Assembly (NCBI GenBank): GCA_020091685.1
Contig: CM034595.1
Location: 17,939,189-18,003,188 of the forward strand
Length of the DNA: 64,000 bases
Origin: Lutjanus erythropterus
Taxonomy: Eukaryota > Chordata > Actinopteri > Lutjaniformes > Lutjanidae
Direction: 5' to 3'
The notes under the pieces were generated by a model. It was not told where the DNA came from. It was given only the letters and a program-made list of their open reading frames with translations, and did no database searches. Made by a program: the position numbers and the translations under genes. Of this stretch, positions 46,960 to 59,625 are shown piece by piece (within the stretch, counting starts at the first letter, position 1; every line of letters starts with the position of its first letter).

Positions 46960-49200
46960 CCTGGCATCTCTCCTGCATTGTTAAAGGAATGTTCCCAGAA
47001 ATGTCTTTGTTGTATTTAATTTTAAGTAAATCCTTACGATAAATGGCTATTTCCTTTGGACAGAACCAAGGATTTATATTGAAATCTATGTGAAGATGGG
47101 AAGGGAAGGGAATCAAAGGAAAGGAAAGGAAAGAAGAAAAAGAAAAAGGATGAAAGCATTTATACTGCAATATAAAGATTTATTTATATTGGATGAGGCT
47201 TTAATTATTTCATCATTTATTTGATCATTTGATGATTTATTGTAAACTGTAGACAATTCTGTTAAAATAGTCTCTGACAATACAATAATTTGATATTTTG
47301 TCCTAATTGTGATATTTTCCTGTTCCCCTCTCCAATGTTCATGTTGTGAAAATGTTGCAGATTAGAGTGTAAAAGGTTGCACAGGTCCCTGTGTTTGAAC
47401 TAACCTCTGTCCTATATTTACACATCCTCTAAACAGGAATGCCATGCATATGTACAGAACAGATTTGGCGTGCATCATTATGCCCTTTCCTCTGCATGGC
47501 AGCAGTTCAATGATAGCTCTGAACTGTGAGGGGGAAAGGGCATATTATGGGATAGAGATGTAGGAGATTCTGCTGAAGAGTCTAATATTTAACTCTAGGG
47601 CATCGACAAATATTTTCTTTTGTAAAACACAAAGGAAGTTGTAGGTCATACAAGGGATGTGTCGCTTTTTAGAGGTTTGGTCACACAGCTTTGAAAACGG
47701 TCAAATTTAGCTGCAAAATTAGTTCATTTCTATGATAGGATGAATTACTTGCATTGCGTTCAACTTTGGTGAACTTGACATGTAGATTTAGACCGTTGAC
47801 CACCACCAAAATGCCTTGACGGTGCTCACCTTTAGGGGACGGAAGAGCAGTAGACATCAAATTGGAGGACGCTAATGGAGCTTATTGGCTATGTTGCAAT
47901 ATCCACCATAGTGGTACCAGTATGGCTTTCTCTGGAATTGTGTTTGAAAAAGTTCATCCTATGTTGAAGGAAAAAACAATCACGTGTTCACAACATCAGA
48001 TATTCTTTTTGAACTGACAAACAGAGTGCTGCATTATTGGTTGTTTGTGGCTCTGCTCAACTCTGTTCATAGTGTGAGTTTGTCAGCTTAACCTACAGGA
48101 GTCTCTGAAGGCTTGTTTAAAATTCATAAGTGAGAAGAAGTCCAAAGTTTCTCCTTACTTTTTTACTGCAGAAAACTATGGACGGAATCATCTGTCAAGC
48201 AGCGAAGGATTTCTGCTGTTACAGATGTTGAGGAGCTTATAAAGACGACAGTCTTTAAAAGGTTAATTACAAAAGAACATAATTATGACCCATTCCCAGA
48301 GCTTGACAGGGGAGTGTGTGATTATATGATTGACAGACAGCCAACACAGATGTAGATTTTCACTTTATGCTTTAATTGTATTATTTCATGTTTGACTTTT
48401 ATTAGGGAAAATGTTTCAAGGATAAAGAATTTCTTCTAATTAGACTAATATATCAGGGAAACTTTCCCAAAAAGTTTTCTTCTTATTATTTTATTATATT
48501 CAGGCAAATACACTATTTAACCTCCTCTGGAGAACAAGCTATTCCAAAAAAGAAGAATCTTATAGTATTTAATAAAGGGCATTTTATGTTTTAAGTTACA
48601 ATTTTTCTTTTCTTTAAACTTTGCAATAAATATTGTATTGTGATATTATTGTACCTTGATCTTTTAGTATTGTTATGCACCTATTTATTAAGGTTTTGGC
48701 AACATCATAAAGCCACTGATTATTGGTGATTTTCTCCATAACAATGTACTGTAGGACACATACATTTTTGACATTTTTGACCTAAATTGGAACATTCTGT
48801 CAGATGGTTCGTCACTCTTAAACCCCTCTTGTGCATGAATGCATGGTTTTGATGGTTCCTGCAGATTATTGAAAGAACTGAGATAAATGAAACAGTGTTT
48901 ATGGAGATCATGGGTCATAACCCCAAAGGCTGAAAGCAACCTTCTGAACTTAATGGCTGAATTTGAACAATGGGCTCAAGAGCACTACCATCACCAAAAA
49001 TAGATATTTGTAGACACAAAACATTATTTGTGGGTTTTTTTCACTTTGTCTTCAGCCCTTTTTTAATAACCAAAGGTCAGAATTTGGTAAGTTTTCCCTT
49101 TGACAGCTAATTAGAATAGCTTGTTTGACAGGTGCACGGATGTATCTCAGGTAAAAGTCTAATACATCAACTTTAAAAAGGATTCATGAGAAAAGTCCTA
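46960..49200. other. Intergenic, no gene seen
   Basis: AT-rich, with a GGGAAGGGAA/GGAAAGGAAA purine patch near 47096-47150. Frames are short (83 codons at most). Nothing recognised with confidence. Confidence 0.45.
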
Positions 49201-49214
49201 TCTGCTGGATCAAA

Positions 49215-49570
49215 GTCAGAAAAATCCTCTAATTATGATGAGGTTCAGACCGGGTGTCTCATGCTCTCTTTTCCTCCTGCTCTCCTTGATCTCTCCGTCG
49301 TTGACTCTGCCATCTATCACAAAGTGTTCCTTTGATAATTACATGCCAAAATGACTTAAAACTCCCCTGCTAGGTGTAAGGCATTACAACCTGAGTGACA
49401 TGCCAGCTCACCTTAAGGACTTTTTAACAAGGTAAGTCAGGAGTACGCCATGCAGTCACTCACTCTTTTGCACAATCATTCGGCAACACCTAATTACAGC
49501 CTTTCATAATCCTCCGACTCGTTATTTTGACTAAACAAGTTCACAGTGAAAGCGACTGTGGCAGTCTGCC
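49215..49570. promoter_or_regulatory. Candidate conserved non-coding element
   Basis: CCTTTGATAATTACATGCC, GGCATTACAACCTGAGTGACATGCC, CACAATCATTCGGC, ACCTAATTACAGCC and CATAATCCTCCGACTCG. Repeat-free with homeodomain-type cores. Confidence 0.38.
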
Positions 49571-49866
49571 ATCTTTCTCTTTCTCCCCTCCTCTCTATCG
49601 CTCTGTTTCTCTTTGTGTGTGTGTGTGTGTGTGTATGGTTACAGAAAGTAAGGTGGAGACAGTCTGCCACTCAGTGAAACAGATAATTAACTGATGTACA
49701 GTGGAGTGGAGATTTATTTATTTATTTGAACAGATTCAGTGGGCAGGGAGGATCCTGCCTTTGTGTTTGTCAGACGATGGAAATGAGACTTCAGGAGAGA
49801 GGAAATAGAATGTTGATGGGCCAAATACCAAGCCACAAAGTCTCTAGTGAGTTCTTCCATGAGACA

Positions 49867-49868
<2 letters not shown>

Positions 49869-49935
<67 letters not shown>
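49869..49935. repeat. (GT)33 microsatellite
   Basis: ~67 bp of pure GT. The overlapping 138- and 92-codon frames are repeat artefacts. Confidence 0.97.
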
Positions 49936-49937
<2 letters not shown>

Positions 49938-50149
49938 CGCAAACCTCCAGAACAAGCCAGCAGAGCCTGAACGCCTGGCACTTGCAGTTCATGTGTTAAA
50001 TGTGGGCATGGTTGTCAGCGTGTATAGAGGTGTGTTGAACTTGCTTAGCATGTCCCATGGACACTTGCACACTTTGTATACTTTACACAGCATGTCTCAC
50101 ACAGAGACACATGCTTGCCTGTCTGGTGGCTTCAGTGTGTAAGTGTATA

Positions 50150-52460
50150 CTGTTTGCAAGCAGACTGGGTTGGAAGTGGGTTTGTGTGCGTGCATTTCTG
50201 TCACTTACACAGTCACACTTACATAAAAATGCAAGGAAAAATCAAATTGTAGCAACAATACAGTGTTTCTTAAATTTCAAAAAGCAAAACAAAAGTTTCT
50301 GTAAAGAGTTACAATACAGATCTGCACCATTCATGTCAGTAAATCCCAATAAAAACATTTTTCTGATACTGACATTACTTTTCCTTTTTAGGGTTCTGAT
50401 TTTGCTTTGTTTTAACACTTTCTCCATGTTTTCACTGTATTGTTGCTACCTTTCAACCATCAATCCGTCTGATTTGTTGCTTTCTTCTTCTGTGAGTTTT
50501 GCATCAGTTTTTGTCAGTTAATGATTGCACTGATAACAGAAATATTAAAAACTTAAAAATAATGATAAATAAAATATTATTTTAGGAATTATGTATGCCA
50601 TTTTTTTATCCCAGATACCCTGCACTGCTCTAATGTGCCCATAGGGGTACTATTACACCCATTTGAAAACACTGTTAGAATAGAATAGAGAATACAATAG
50701 AACACTTTCTACTTCAGGAAGATGGTATTAAAATTACAAAAAAAGAAGAAATTGTGTTTTGTAAACATGCTGTTTCTTCAGGAGGCAGCCAGTCAGGTGA
50801 GTGGTACTGACAGGAGTTTACACAGAAAGACTAAGAGATGAGTGTTTGAGCTACACCAGAGAATTACAAAGGTGTTTTTGGTCTGCAAATCATAGTTTTT
50901 CATCCACTTACAGGGTGACGTTTTAAGCTTTGCTCAAAATCTTCATGCCTGACATCACATTTCGAGAACAGTTGGTAGGATTGCATGGGATTCCTTTGCA
51001 GGTTGATGCTTGATGATATCTGAGACAATCAATTTTGTTGCTAATTTTACATACATTAAGTCATTTTTTTAAGTACTCCAGCAATAAATTGATTGTCCAA
51101 TTTGTATTCAGCATGTGGATTGCCACCAAAGTCATCTCTGTGATGGAGGAAGACAGTTCTGACAGATCAAAAACAGTTCTTCCAAGTTCCTTGTTGGTGT
51201 GTTTCAAACTATGAAGCTGGTGCATCAGGAGGAAGGGAGGGCTGCTGGTGGGTCACAAAACAAAATCTTTGCACACTCATGCTAACCGATCAAAAATCAA
51301 GACCTCATCAAGAAACTGCAGAGACCCTGCCCTCTGCCTGTATTTTAATATTTTCTCATTATTATGCTGTGCTCGGGATGCTTTCAGAACCCAAAATGTT
51401 GTTATTTTGACTCAATAAGCAACTATTTTTCTGGTGCATTAATGGACAGCTTTGACAAGTCCTATTGATTCCATTTTTCAGAGGCAGTGATTTTGCCATT
51501 ATTACTTTTTTGTACATTTACCATTGTGCATTTACATAATTAGACTGGAATTTTACCCAAAGGAAGTGATGTTCTACACCTTTGTGGCCCCACAGTGCTT
51601 CATATTCATTTACATGTATCTCTGACCTTCCTGTGACTGTTGGGTTTTGTTGAAAACAGGTGCTGTACTTCAGGACAGTTTCTATAATGTAAGCTAAAAA
51701 ACTTGAGGTATGTTACTTGTAGCAAGTTCAACCACATTAAGTGAGTCCTAAGTGCTCTGCAAAGTGTTTGGGGTTAGTTTGAGGTTGTGTGTTAAGTGCT
51801 TATGCTCCCTTACAATTTAAACACTCTCTCGTGTGTCCACCAGCCAGAATCTGAGAACCACATGTAGAAATCTGCCTCTCTATACATCACAGTGGCAACT
51901 TAAATAACAATTTAAAGTCTAAGTATACAACATAAATCAATAATGCACTAAACAGTCCAATTTGAACTGATTAACAGGTTAAACCTGAGAGAATTAAAAG
52001 CAGGATTCTTTTTTTAATATTATACACACCATTTAATGAAAAAACAAGAAGCATTTCAATAAAATGTGGATCACAATACTTTATAGAGGATGAACCGAGG
52101 TTTACATTGAGTCAAATGAGCCAAGCTGTTTTCACTAGTATGTAAAGCAACAGTGACCTCTATGGTTTGAAATGGGAACTACAGAATTGGAGGAGAACAT
52201 GAAGTTTGATGACTTGAGTTTAAGCCCAACTCAATAGGTGTCAGAGCAGGTCAAACTAGTCCCACACCCCCCTTTTTTTAATTAAAAGCTATTTTAATTA
52301 GATTATATGAAAACTTTATATCTGCTTTATATCAGCATTCAAATCATTTGGGCAAAAACCTGCAAATTTGGTATCAATTTAACAGTTGTAAGTTATCTTC
52401 AGGACCAGAAGAGATATATTTTACCAAATTTTGTGTCATAAAAGATAAAATGGAGGATTT
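50150..52460. other. Intergenic, no gene seen
   Basis: AT-rich with a 154-codon frame (50057-50521) of no recognisable similarity and a short GAATA-like patch near 50690. No exon-like structure seen. Confidence 0.45.
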
Positions 52461-52464
52461 CACT

Positions 52465-52472
52465 GGTGTGTG

Positions 52473-52524
<52 letters not shown>
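52465..52524. repeat. (GT)n microsatellite
   Basis: A near-pure GT array interrupted once by TTA. Confidence 0.95.
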
Positions 52525-52526
<2 letters not shown>

Positions 52527-52662
52527 AGGAACCTGTTCATTTGTTTAATGTTTTTGTGTCGTATTTCATACATGCAATGTACAGAATGTGTCTGGTTGTC
52601 TGTCAGTCTTGTCTGTCTGTTTGTCATCTCTGTGTTGATCATTGTGCATTTGTGCATATGTC

Positions 52663-52742
<80 letters not shown>
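52663..52742. repeat. Compound (GT)n-(GA)30 microsatellite
   Basis: GT (52663-52681) switches directly to ~60 bp of pure GA. The frames of up to 165 codons across it are artefacts. Confidence 0.97.
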
Positions 52743-52746
<4 letters not shown>

Positions 52747-53454
52747 ACTGTCAGCCTGTCTGTCTGTCACCACTGATACTAGCAGTTTGCTGGAGGGGAA
52801 ACATCCAGATATTTCTGCTTGACCGTACAGCTGCCCAGCCAGAGACAGCCTCTTTTCCTGCTTGGCCCCTCTGCGGACTGCTCTGTGTGTGCGCGTGTGT
52901 GTCTGTTTATGTGCGTGTGTGTAGAAGTCAGACAAAGCAAGACAATGTGTGGCCGGTTGGACAGTGATTTTGGAATCTGTTTCACCCTCAGGTGACTGTC
53001 AAGCTGTCAGAAAAGCAGGTTTGTTCCAGCTCGAGATGTACCTCACCATGTTTATATTTGCAGTTATTTTCCCCTTTGAGTGTGAACATCTTGTTGACAA
53101 CACTGTACACAGAGAGGCTGGACAGGTAAATAAGTCACACAAAGAGTTGTGCCGATCTGGAGGAGGATTTGAAGAAGCAGGATTATCATGACAGGAGTTA
53201 ATGTCATTCTGGGAGTTTTTGTGTTTTTAATGTCTGCGGGAACATGAACACCTCATCAACTGAATGCATTTTAATCATGTCACAAATTTCCATGTTAAAT
53301 TACAAGATTAATATCTGTAGCATATGTTATCAAGTAGGGAATTGATTTCTATTTAAAATACCACAGTTACATTGAACCAATGTAATATTCACCAAACTAA
53401 AAACTTACCTATATTACATTGACCATATGTGATTTTTCTAGAATCAGATGTAAT

Positions 53455-53650
53455 TTAAAGGGACAGTTCACCCCCAACTCAAAAATACATATTTCACCTG
53501 TGGGCTGTAATGGTATTTACCCATCTAGATTGAGATTTGAGAGAAGGTAGACTCTATGACTGATATCTAACTCTGCAAGGCACTAGATGAATAAATAGCC
53601 CTACAGGCCAGAGGAAGAATATGTATTTTTGATTTCAGTGTGCATGTCAC
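53455..53650. mobile_element. Short fold-back MITE
   Basis: Left TTAAAGGGACAGTTCACCC and CAAAAATACATATTTCACCTGTGGGCTGTA..GTATTTACCCATCTAG; the right half, reversed, reads ATCAAAAATACATATTCTTCCTCTGGCCTGTAGGGCTATTTATTCATCTAG in part. The two halves are inverted over ~55 bp. The TTAAAGGGACAGTTCACCC start is typical of a frequent fish repeat. Confidence 0.7.
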
Positions 53651-54794
53651 TTTCAGTCACATGATAGTTGAGATGTGCCCAAATACGAATAACTTCTTCA
53701 GGAAAGCACAAATAACGGGACAGATATTTCTTCTTTCGAGAGATACTTATTCAGGGAAAAATTATTTCCAAAATGTAACGATTAAGAGTAGTATGTTTTA
53801 CTTTTATCTAAGGGTTTTACACGTGTTTCATTGAAATATTATAATATTATTATAATCTAATATTAATAAACATGCATAATATTCTTGTACTGTGAACTGC
53901 AGTAAGAGTCATTTACATGAATGTAGCATCAATTATAGATTATTTCCTTCAACGTCAACAACAACAGCATCAACAACACTGCTAAAGTTTATTTAATAAA
54001 AGCTTTCTGAGTGCTGTACTACTTATAAAATACCTCACTACATTGCTAATATTTTCACATTACCCTAAACTTAATGGTAACTAATGCAAAAGGTGATTTA
54101 AAGTGACATTAACTTTATTAATTCAAAATAAAGGCATCACCATAACATATAGCTTTGCCTACCAAAGCACTACATCAAGAGGAAAATGGCAAATTTAACT
54201 TTAAGAAATTACACCCTTGTTCTTGGAAAACCACAGAAATCCTCACAAATTTAGCGGAATCCACTTAGAAAGTGTCAGAACATGGCAGAAAGTTTCAAAA
54301 CTGGCAGTCAATATGACACTGACTGGCAAATTCAATCATTAAACTGTGTCCCAACTGGGAAATATACATTTGTCCAAAAATTAAACATAAAATTAAAAAA
54401 TCTAGTTGTAAAAATATCCATAAATAATTTACTGTTACTATATGTTACTATATGTTACTATAATACTATACTGTTTTGTGGCTATCATGAGATGCTTTGC
54501 TCAGAATAAAATAAACTTACTATAAATAATTAGACCACATATGTGTTACTTTACAAAACCAGCTGCTTTGTATGACTGGCTGTACAAAGTAGTTCTACAT
54601 TGCCTCTGAAAACTATTACAGTGGTTTCAGTAAAAGTTCATACTTTAATCCAGTGGAATGTGCTCAGATTGAAGCCTGAGACCAAACCACACAGCAGCTG
54701 TATAAGCATTATATCTGAACCATCCATGTGGTTTATCACTGTACAGATAATAATGAGCCTCTTAGTTTATCGTCGTACACAAGACAATCTACTC

Positions 54795-54960
54795 TGCTCA
54801 TTGTCCCCTCTCCCTGGGTGAGTGCGCCCTGCTAATCATTCCCCTGATCCCCCCAGCAACAAGGACAAAGTGAGAAAAGGCCCCTTTCTCACATCACCTG
54901 ATTCCCTATTATGCAGATATAACTATACGGTAGCTTTCATCTAACAAAACAGCAAACAAC
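54795..54960. promoter_or_regulatory. Candidate conserved non-coding element
   Basis: GTGCGCCCTGCTAATCATTCCCC, GGACAAAGTGAG and CCTATTATGCAGATATAAC in repeat-free sequence. Confidence 0.33.
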
Positions 54961-55114
54961 AATGACTGGACACAAAATTCTGGCATGAAAAAAAATAAAA
55001 AACAACAAAGAGTTTGGTTGAACAACAGTCCAAAAATGTCCATTTTTATGATCCAGGATTGTAATGAATGAAAGCATGTGAGATTAGTTTTGGGTTTTGT
55101 TCAAGCCTGTTATC

Positions 55115-55350
55115 AAAGAGGAACAACAATGGCGGAGAAAGACGGAACAGGCTTGTGTGAAACAGAAAGTTTTTGTTTTTCGATTTTCAAAGCCTTCCCT
55201 TAGAGTCGCTGGGGGAAACAATCGCCCTGACACGGGTCCATTGTTTCTGGGCGGGTATAAATACAAGAGTCCTAATGTGTCTGTTGTTTGCCATTTCTGG
55301 CGCTCAGCGCTCATCACTTCCCAGAAGATAGGTGATCAAAGATAGAGACA
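55115..55350. promoter_or_regulatory. Orphan promoter-like / enhancer-like block
   Basis: GC-box GGGCGGG directly abuts TATAAATA (55256-55263). Nearby are a YY1-like ACAATGGCGG (about 55127) and SOX-like AACAATCG and CATTGTTTC. It lies ~28 kb downstream of irx4, with no gene of its own visible. It may be a non-coding RNA promoter or an enhancer. Confidence 0.35.
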
Positions 55351-55779
55351 ACAGGATGCCAGAGAGATATCACAGAGACTGTGAGGATTTACATCTGCAC
55401 TCCTCATAAAACCAGAAGCTTTTACAATGAGGCTCTGATGGGCCCACGAGGACTGAGAATAACTGAGTGTGCATGTGTGTGTGTACAATGGCTTTTCAGC
55501 TCTAAATCAGTCTCCTGTTATTATCTGCTGTGTGAGGAACACCTATGGGAAACTCAGCAGAAAAAAAGCAATATCAACAATTTCACAAAGGACCAAATAT
55601 CAGAATTATGCTTTCAAAAAACCTTTGTCTCAGATGGAAACACATGCATGTGCACAATCCTACAAACTTGCACAAACACACAGCCAGACGAAGGAACATG
55701 CATGCATGCAATCACAGAGCACGGAAGGGATTACAATATTTCCCCCCTCAGCCAGATTAGACAAAATCAAATTATTTCC

Positions 55780-56115
55780 CTTCTCTGATGCCAGTTTTCT
55801 GCTGTCTAATGCCGGCTTTTCAAACAACACAAGGTTTTATTGTGGGCAGCGCATAATGCCGCAGATTTCAAATTCCTGTCAAATGCGGTGTGACAGAATA
55901 CAGTAGCTCTTCTCGCATTCAGCAGGAGGAGGCCCACGCCGGCCACTTACACTGGCTGCAGCTAAGCTGTTTATGTCTCCCATTCAGCAGTTACACAGGC
56001 CAGCGAGTGTAAACACAACAGTATCTTTTTAATTGTGCTGTTTCGAGCCTCGCTTCTCTGTCGAATTAGAGAGCGGACCACTCTCTGTCTCTCCCCCAGT
56101 CTGGCAGATTAGGGG
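55780..56115. promoter_or_regulatory. Candidate conserved non-coding element
   Basis: CTGTCTAATGCCGGC, GGTTTTATTGTGGGCAGCGCATAATGCCGCAG, CTCGCATTCAGCAGG, GCCACGCCGGCC-like GC patch and TTTTTAATTGTGCTG, CGAATTAGAGAGCGG. Repeat-free over ~330 bp. Confidence 0.45.
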
Positions 56116-56639
56116 CCTCGCTGTAAGGAAATGCCGGGGTGGCTCGGTTTGGGTTGTCACCGAATCAGCTTAAACTTTGCTCAGCAAGCATGGCGAAGAG
56201 CGATAACAACCAGATGCTTGTTTGCGGTGCAGAGATGCTGCAGCAGGGGCGGCTGGGTGAAGGCGTGTGCGTGCACGTCAGTGTATACGTCCAGCGGACT
56301 TTTTCTGCTTGTTGTCGTCTTATTTGTTAGAAAGCCGCAGATAAGGAGAGACAGAGTGAGCAAAAGGGACTGAGTTAGGTCCTGCGTATGTGTGAGAGTG
56401 TGATAGATAGAGAGACAGTGAGTAGGTGAGGCAGAGGGAGAGTTTGAATGCAGAGTTAAGTACTTTTGCAGTAAATACAAATAAATAAAACAGCAATCAT
56501 ATTTCCCTGTGTTAAAAAATGGTGGATGCTACTCTTGATGAAACTGAAGAAAAGAATAGTTGAATAGTTATAGGGATGTGGAGAAAAGTTAGAAAGCTGC
56601 TTAATAAACCTATCTTGTCATTGTACTCAGTTACTTGTC

Positions 56640-56975
56640 CTGATGTTTTGCAGGGTCCTTTTCTGCCAGTTTAGTTCTGGTTCCTTAAGCGTTTCCGTTC
56701 AAGACTCTTGGAACCTCGGTGCTATCTAGTGAACCAGCCCATGTTTCCACCAGTTTTGAGCAGAACCATAGAAATCAAGGGTCATCATTAACAAAGGGCA
56801 TAGCATAAAGTACAATGACCTGTAGAATATGACGTGCCCACTTTGGTTCCCAAGGAAGACCTGCTATTTTTTGGGTTCCAGCTGGGAAGCAATTTTTAGG
56901 GTGGAAATGCTCCAACCGGTTCAAAATTAGGTGAATGAACTGGAACTTGAGCAGTTCGATATTGGTGGAAGAGGC
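56640..56975. repeat. Probable interspersed repeat
   Basis: GGTTCCTTAAGCG, CCAAGGAAGACCTGC, GGAAATGCTCCAACCGGTTC and GAACTGGAACTTGAGC recall a dispersed fish element with GGAACC/GGTTCC words. Assignment by memory only. Confidence 0.35.
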
Positions 56976-56999
56976 CTGAGAGATTCACAAGCCTTTTGT

Positions 57000-58430
57000 C
57001 GTCCTTGCTGTTGACAGGAGAAACCAAACCACTGGATTACTGGAGAGGACTTTAGTGCTCTAAACACAAGATCTGTTCTTTAGAGCTGGAAGGCAGGACT
57101 TTTACATAGCTGCTGTATAAATGAACGTCTGTCACTTTAAAGCCCTTGCCGAACAAGTTCAGATAGTGCTGATTAAATCACTGCCAGATAAATATCTGTA
57201 TTTCGCAATATATTGTGCTGTGGTGACATTTCCATACTTGCACAACAGTAGTGGTCCATTTTCAGCCAGTAATGATTGACTTGCCAGAGCTGAAGTAAGT
57301 AAGAAAGAACTGTAGCAAGAAAGCAGGCTACAGCGACTATAAATATGCCACAGGTATACATTATGACGATGTGTGTGTGTAATTACTATCACTGCCAGAA
57401 GGAGAGACAAAAGTTCTGCACTGCATGCTTAATTGTTGTGTCTGTTATTTTGTGTAACAAATTTCCCACGTCAAACTTTTCTTTTGACATTCATTTCTAC
57501 TTCATAGGGCTTTCAGATTTTATTAAAATTGAAGAAACAAAGAATTGAACATACAGTCTATAATAACCTTTTCAAATTCAAAAATCTGTGGAACATGCCT
57601 TGCCATATGCTCTGTTTATCTGTTAGCTAACTTTGTAAAACACATCTGCCTTTAAGAGAGACCGTCATCCTAATAAAAAAAATACAGCATCAGTCATTTC
57701 AGCAAGTGCCCAAAAATGACATATGTTCAAGTGACAAGGCTCCCTAGTGGTTGTGGTAATCCTGTGCCAAATAAAGAAGTAGTGTGATGTTGTTATAGAG
57801 CTGCAAAGTCTGCATATGAAGAAGCTGGGGTGGACAGACGGGTCAACCAAACATCGTGGGACCTCACTGTTCATTACACTGTCAAGCTAGCTTTGCTAGC
57901 TGGCTAAAAGCAGTAATTCAGAAGTGGAAAATTATACATTTATACAAACAAACACTTTGATTACTCAGTACCATCATAGCCATGAAATTATGTAAACAAT
58001 ATGTATTTGCAAGTTCAACCTGATTGTAAGAACATGAGGGATTGATTAGCAACCAGTAGCAAATATGTCTCTTCCTGTTCTTCATCGAAATGAAGTTGAA
58101 GCTAAATGCTATGTTTAAATGTGCTACATGCAAAAGCAACATTTTTGTTCTGAATTCTGGCAACTCAGGCATATTACTTGAGATCTTAGTTAAATCTGAC
58201 AAAATATCTGCAGTTTTCTCAACCCCCAAATTTGTAAGTCCTCCTCATTATAAAAATAAGATACATTTGTTTCTGTTTCTCCTTTCCATCCATTAAAAAC
58301 TTCTCCAAGATTGGTTGTGATACATTTTTCATTGCACCATGTGCTTTTGTAGAATGATTAGCTGGAGTTAAATTGGTTAGGACGTGTAGGTTTTGAAAAA
58401 TTTAAACATTGTCTTTAAAAGACGGGGGCG
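57000..58430. other. Intergenic, no gene seen
   Basis: AT-rich, short frames only. AGCTAGCTTTGCTAGCTGGCTA (57885) is an imperfect palindrome. Nothing else recognised. Confidence 0.4.
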
Positions 58431-58549
58431 GGGATATAACCCTAGTGGTTGAAATGAGGTCTGTACACACAGAAGGAATTAACCTTTTCTGTATTTAAGA
58501 GCTATGGAGAAGAGACAAGGAAGTCTCTCTCTGTCACCTCTGGCATTCA

Positions 58550-58645
58550 ATAGAGAAGAGAGGGAGAGGGGGAGTAGTACAGTGAAGAGGGAAGGGTATG
58601 AGGAAAGGATAGAAGACGAAAACGGAAAAGGGGGAGGGGACGGAT
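58550..58645. repeat. ~95 bp polypurine tract
   Basis: Nearly all A/G (GAGAAGAGAGGGAGAGGGGG onward). Potential triplex-forming DNA. Confidence 0.8.
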
Positions 58646-58770
58646 GTGAAAGCTCATGAATATTATAATGACTGGCTTTATTTTTTATACCATACTTCAC
58701 AATATGGCCAGGCCTTGATAAGTTCTCTGACATGAGAGTGGCATGATACTATACATAACAAATGCAGAGA

Positions 58771-58798
58771 GGTGTGTGTGTGTGTGTGTGTGTGTGTA
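58771..58798. repeat. (GT)n microsatellite
   Basis: A short GT array. Confidence 0.9.
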
Positions 58799-59394
58799 TG
58801 TCTCTGCTTCTTGTTTTTGTGCCTTTATGAAAACCATTTGGAGCTTTAAAACTCTGAGTGTTGATTCTCAACAAGTACAGTAATAAAAAAAATACATAAA
58901 GTATGTGTATGCTTGTATGCATACAGTATATATTGGTGTCTGCAATAATTCTGCAGTGCATCAAATGAGCCATTAACCAGCTTGGTGGCTTCATTTCAAA
59001 TATCATTTACATCTGTCCTGTCTGACAGTCCAGGGTGGCTGAGCTCTATCTGGCTGAAAGTTAAATCTGACTGAAGTCTGACCTTGATGTGCAACTTCAA
59101 ACTCTGCTGTCTTGTTTCTGGTTGTGCACATACAGCAATAAATATCTCTTCCGAATATAAACTGTCCTCCAGGAGAACTTGAGGGTAAGGATAAAAGTAT
59201 CTTTTGTGGATGATAGATTTTGATCAAAATGACAAGAACAACGAACAAAGGATTAAGAGGTACGGGTAAATTGAGGATTTTCAAACTACGTGGATATTTG
59301 TGTAGGTTGTAAAAAAGACATTTTTGGTTCTAGGACCACTTTAGTTCAGAATGAACTATATCTGTACAATACTTTAGGCTAATGAAAAAAATAC

Positions 59395-59625
59395 CTGCAA
59401 AACTAATGACATTCCCATCAGCCTCAGTTTTGTTTTTAGTGCTAATTAGCAAATATTAGCATGACTTAGGTTATGAACTAAGATGATGAACATAGTGTTA
59501 TACTGTACCAGCTAAACAGCTGCATTTTAGCAGTGTTATTGTGAGTATGTTAGCATGATGACTTTAGCATACAGTAGCTGTATCAACCATCCTTAAAGAG
59601 CCGCTAGCATGGCTGTACGCTCTTC
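59395..59625. repeat. Interspersed repeat rich in TTAGCATG words
   Basis: CATTCCCATCAGCCTCAG, GTGCTAATTAGCAAATATTAGCATG, GTATGTTAGCATGATG and GCCGCTAGCATGGCTGTA, in this order, match a dispersed element I know to be abundant in percomorph fish. Class not assigned. Confidence 0.6.

Noticed and set aside
50057..50521. 154-codon open frame
   Set aside because: Hydrophobic AT-rich translation with no known similarity, splice context or codon-use support.
52470..52967. 165-codon open frame
   Set aside because: Created by GT and GA microsatellites (Cys-Val and Arg-Glu repeats).
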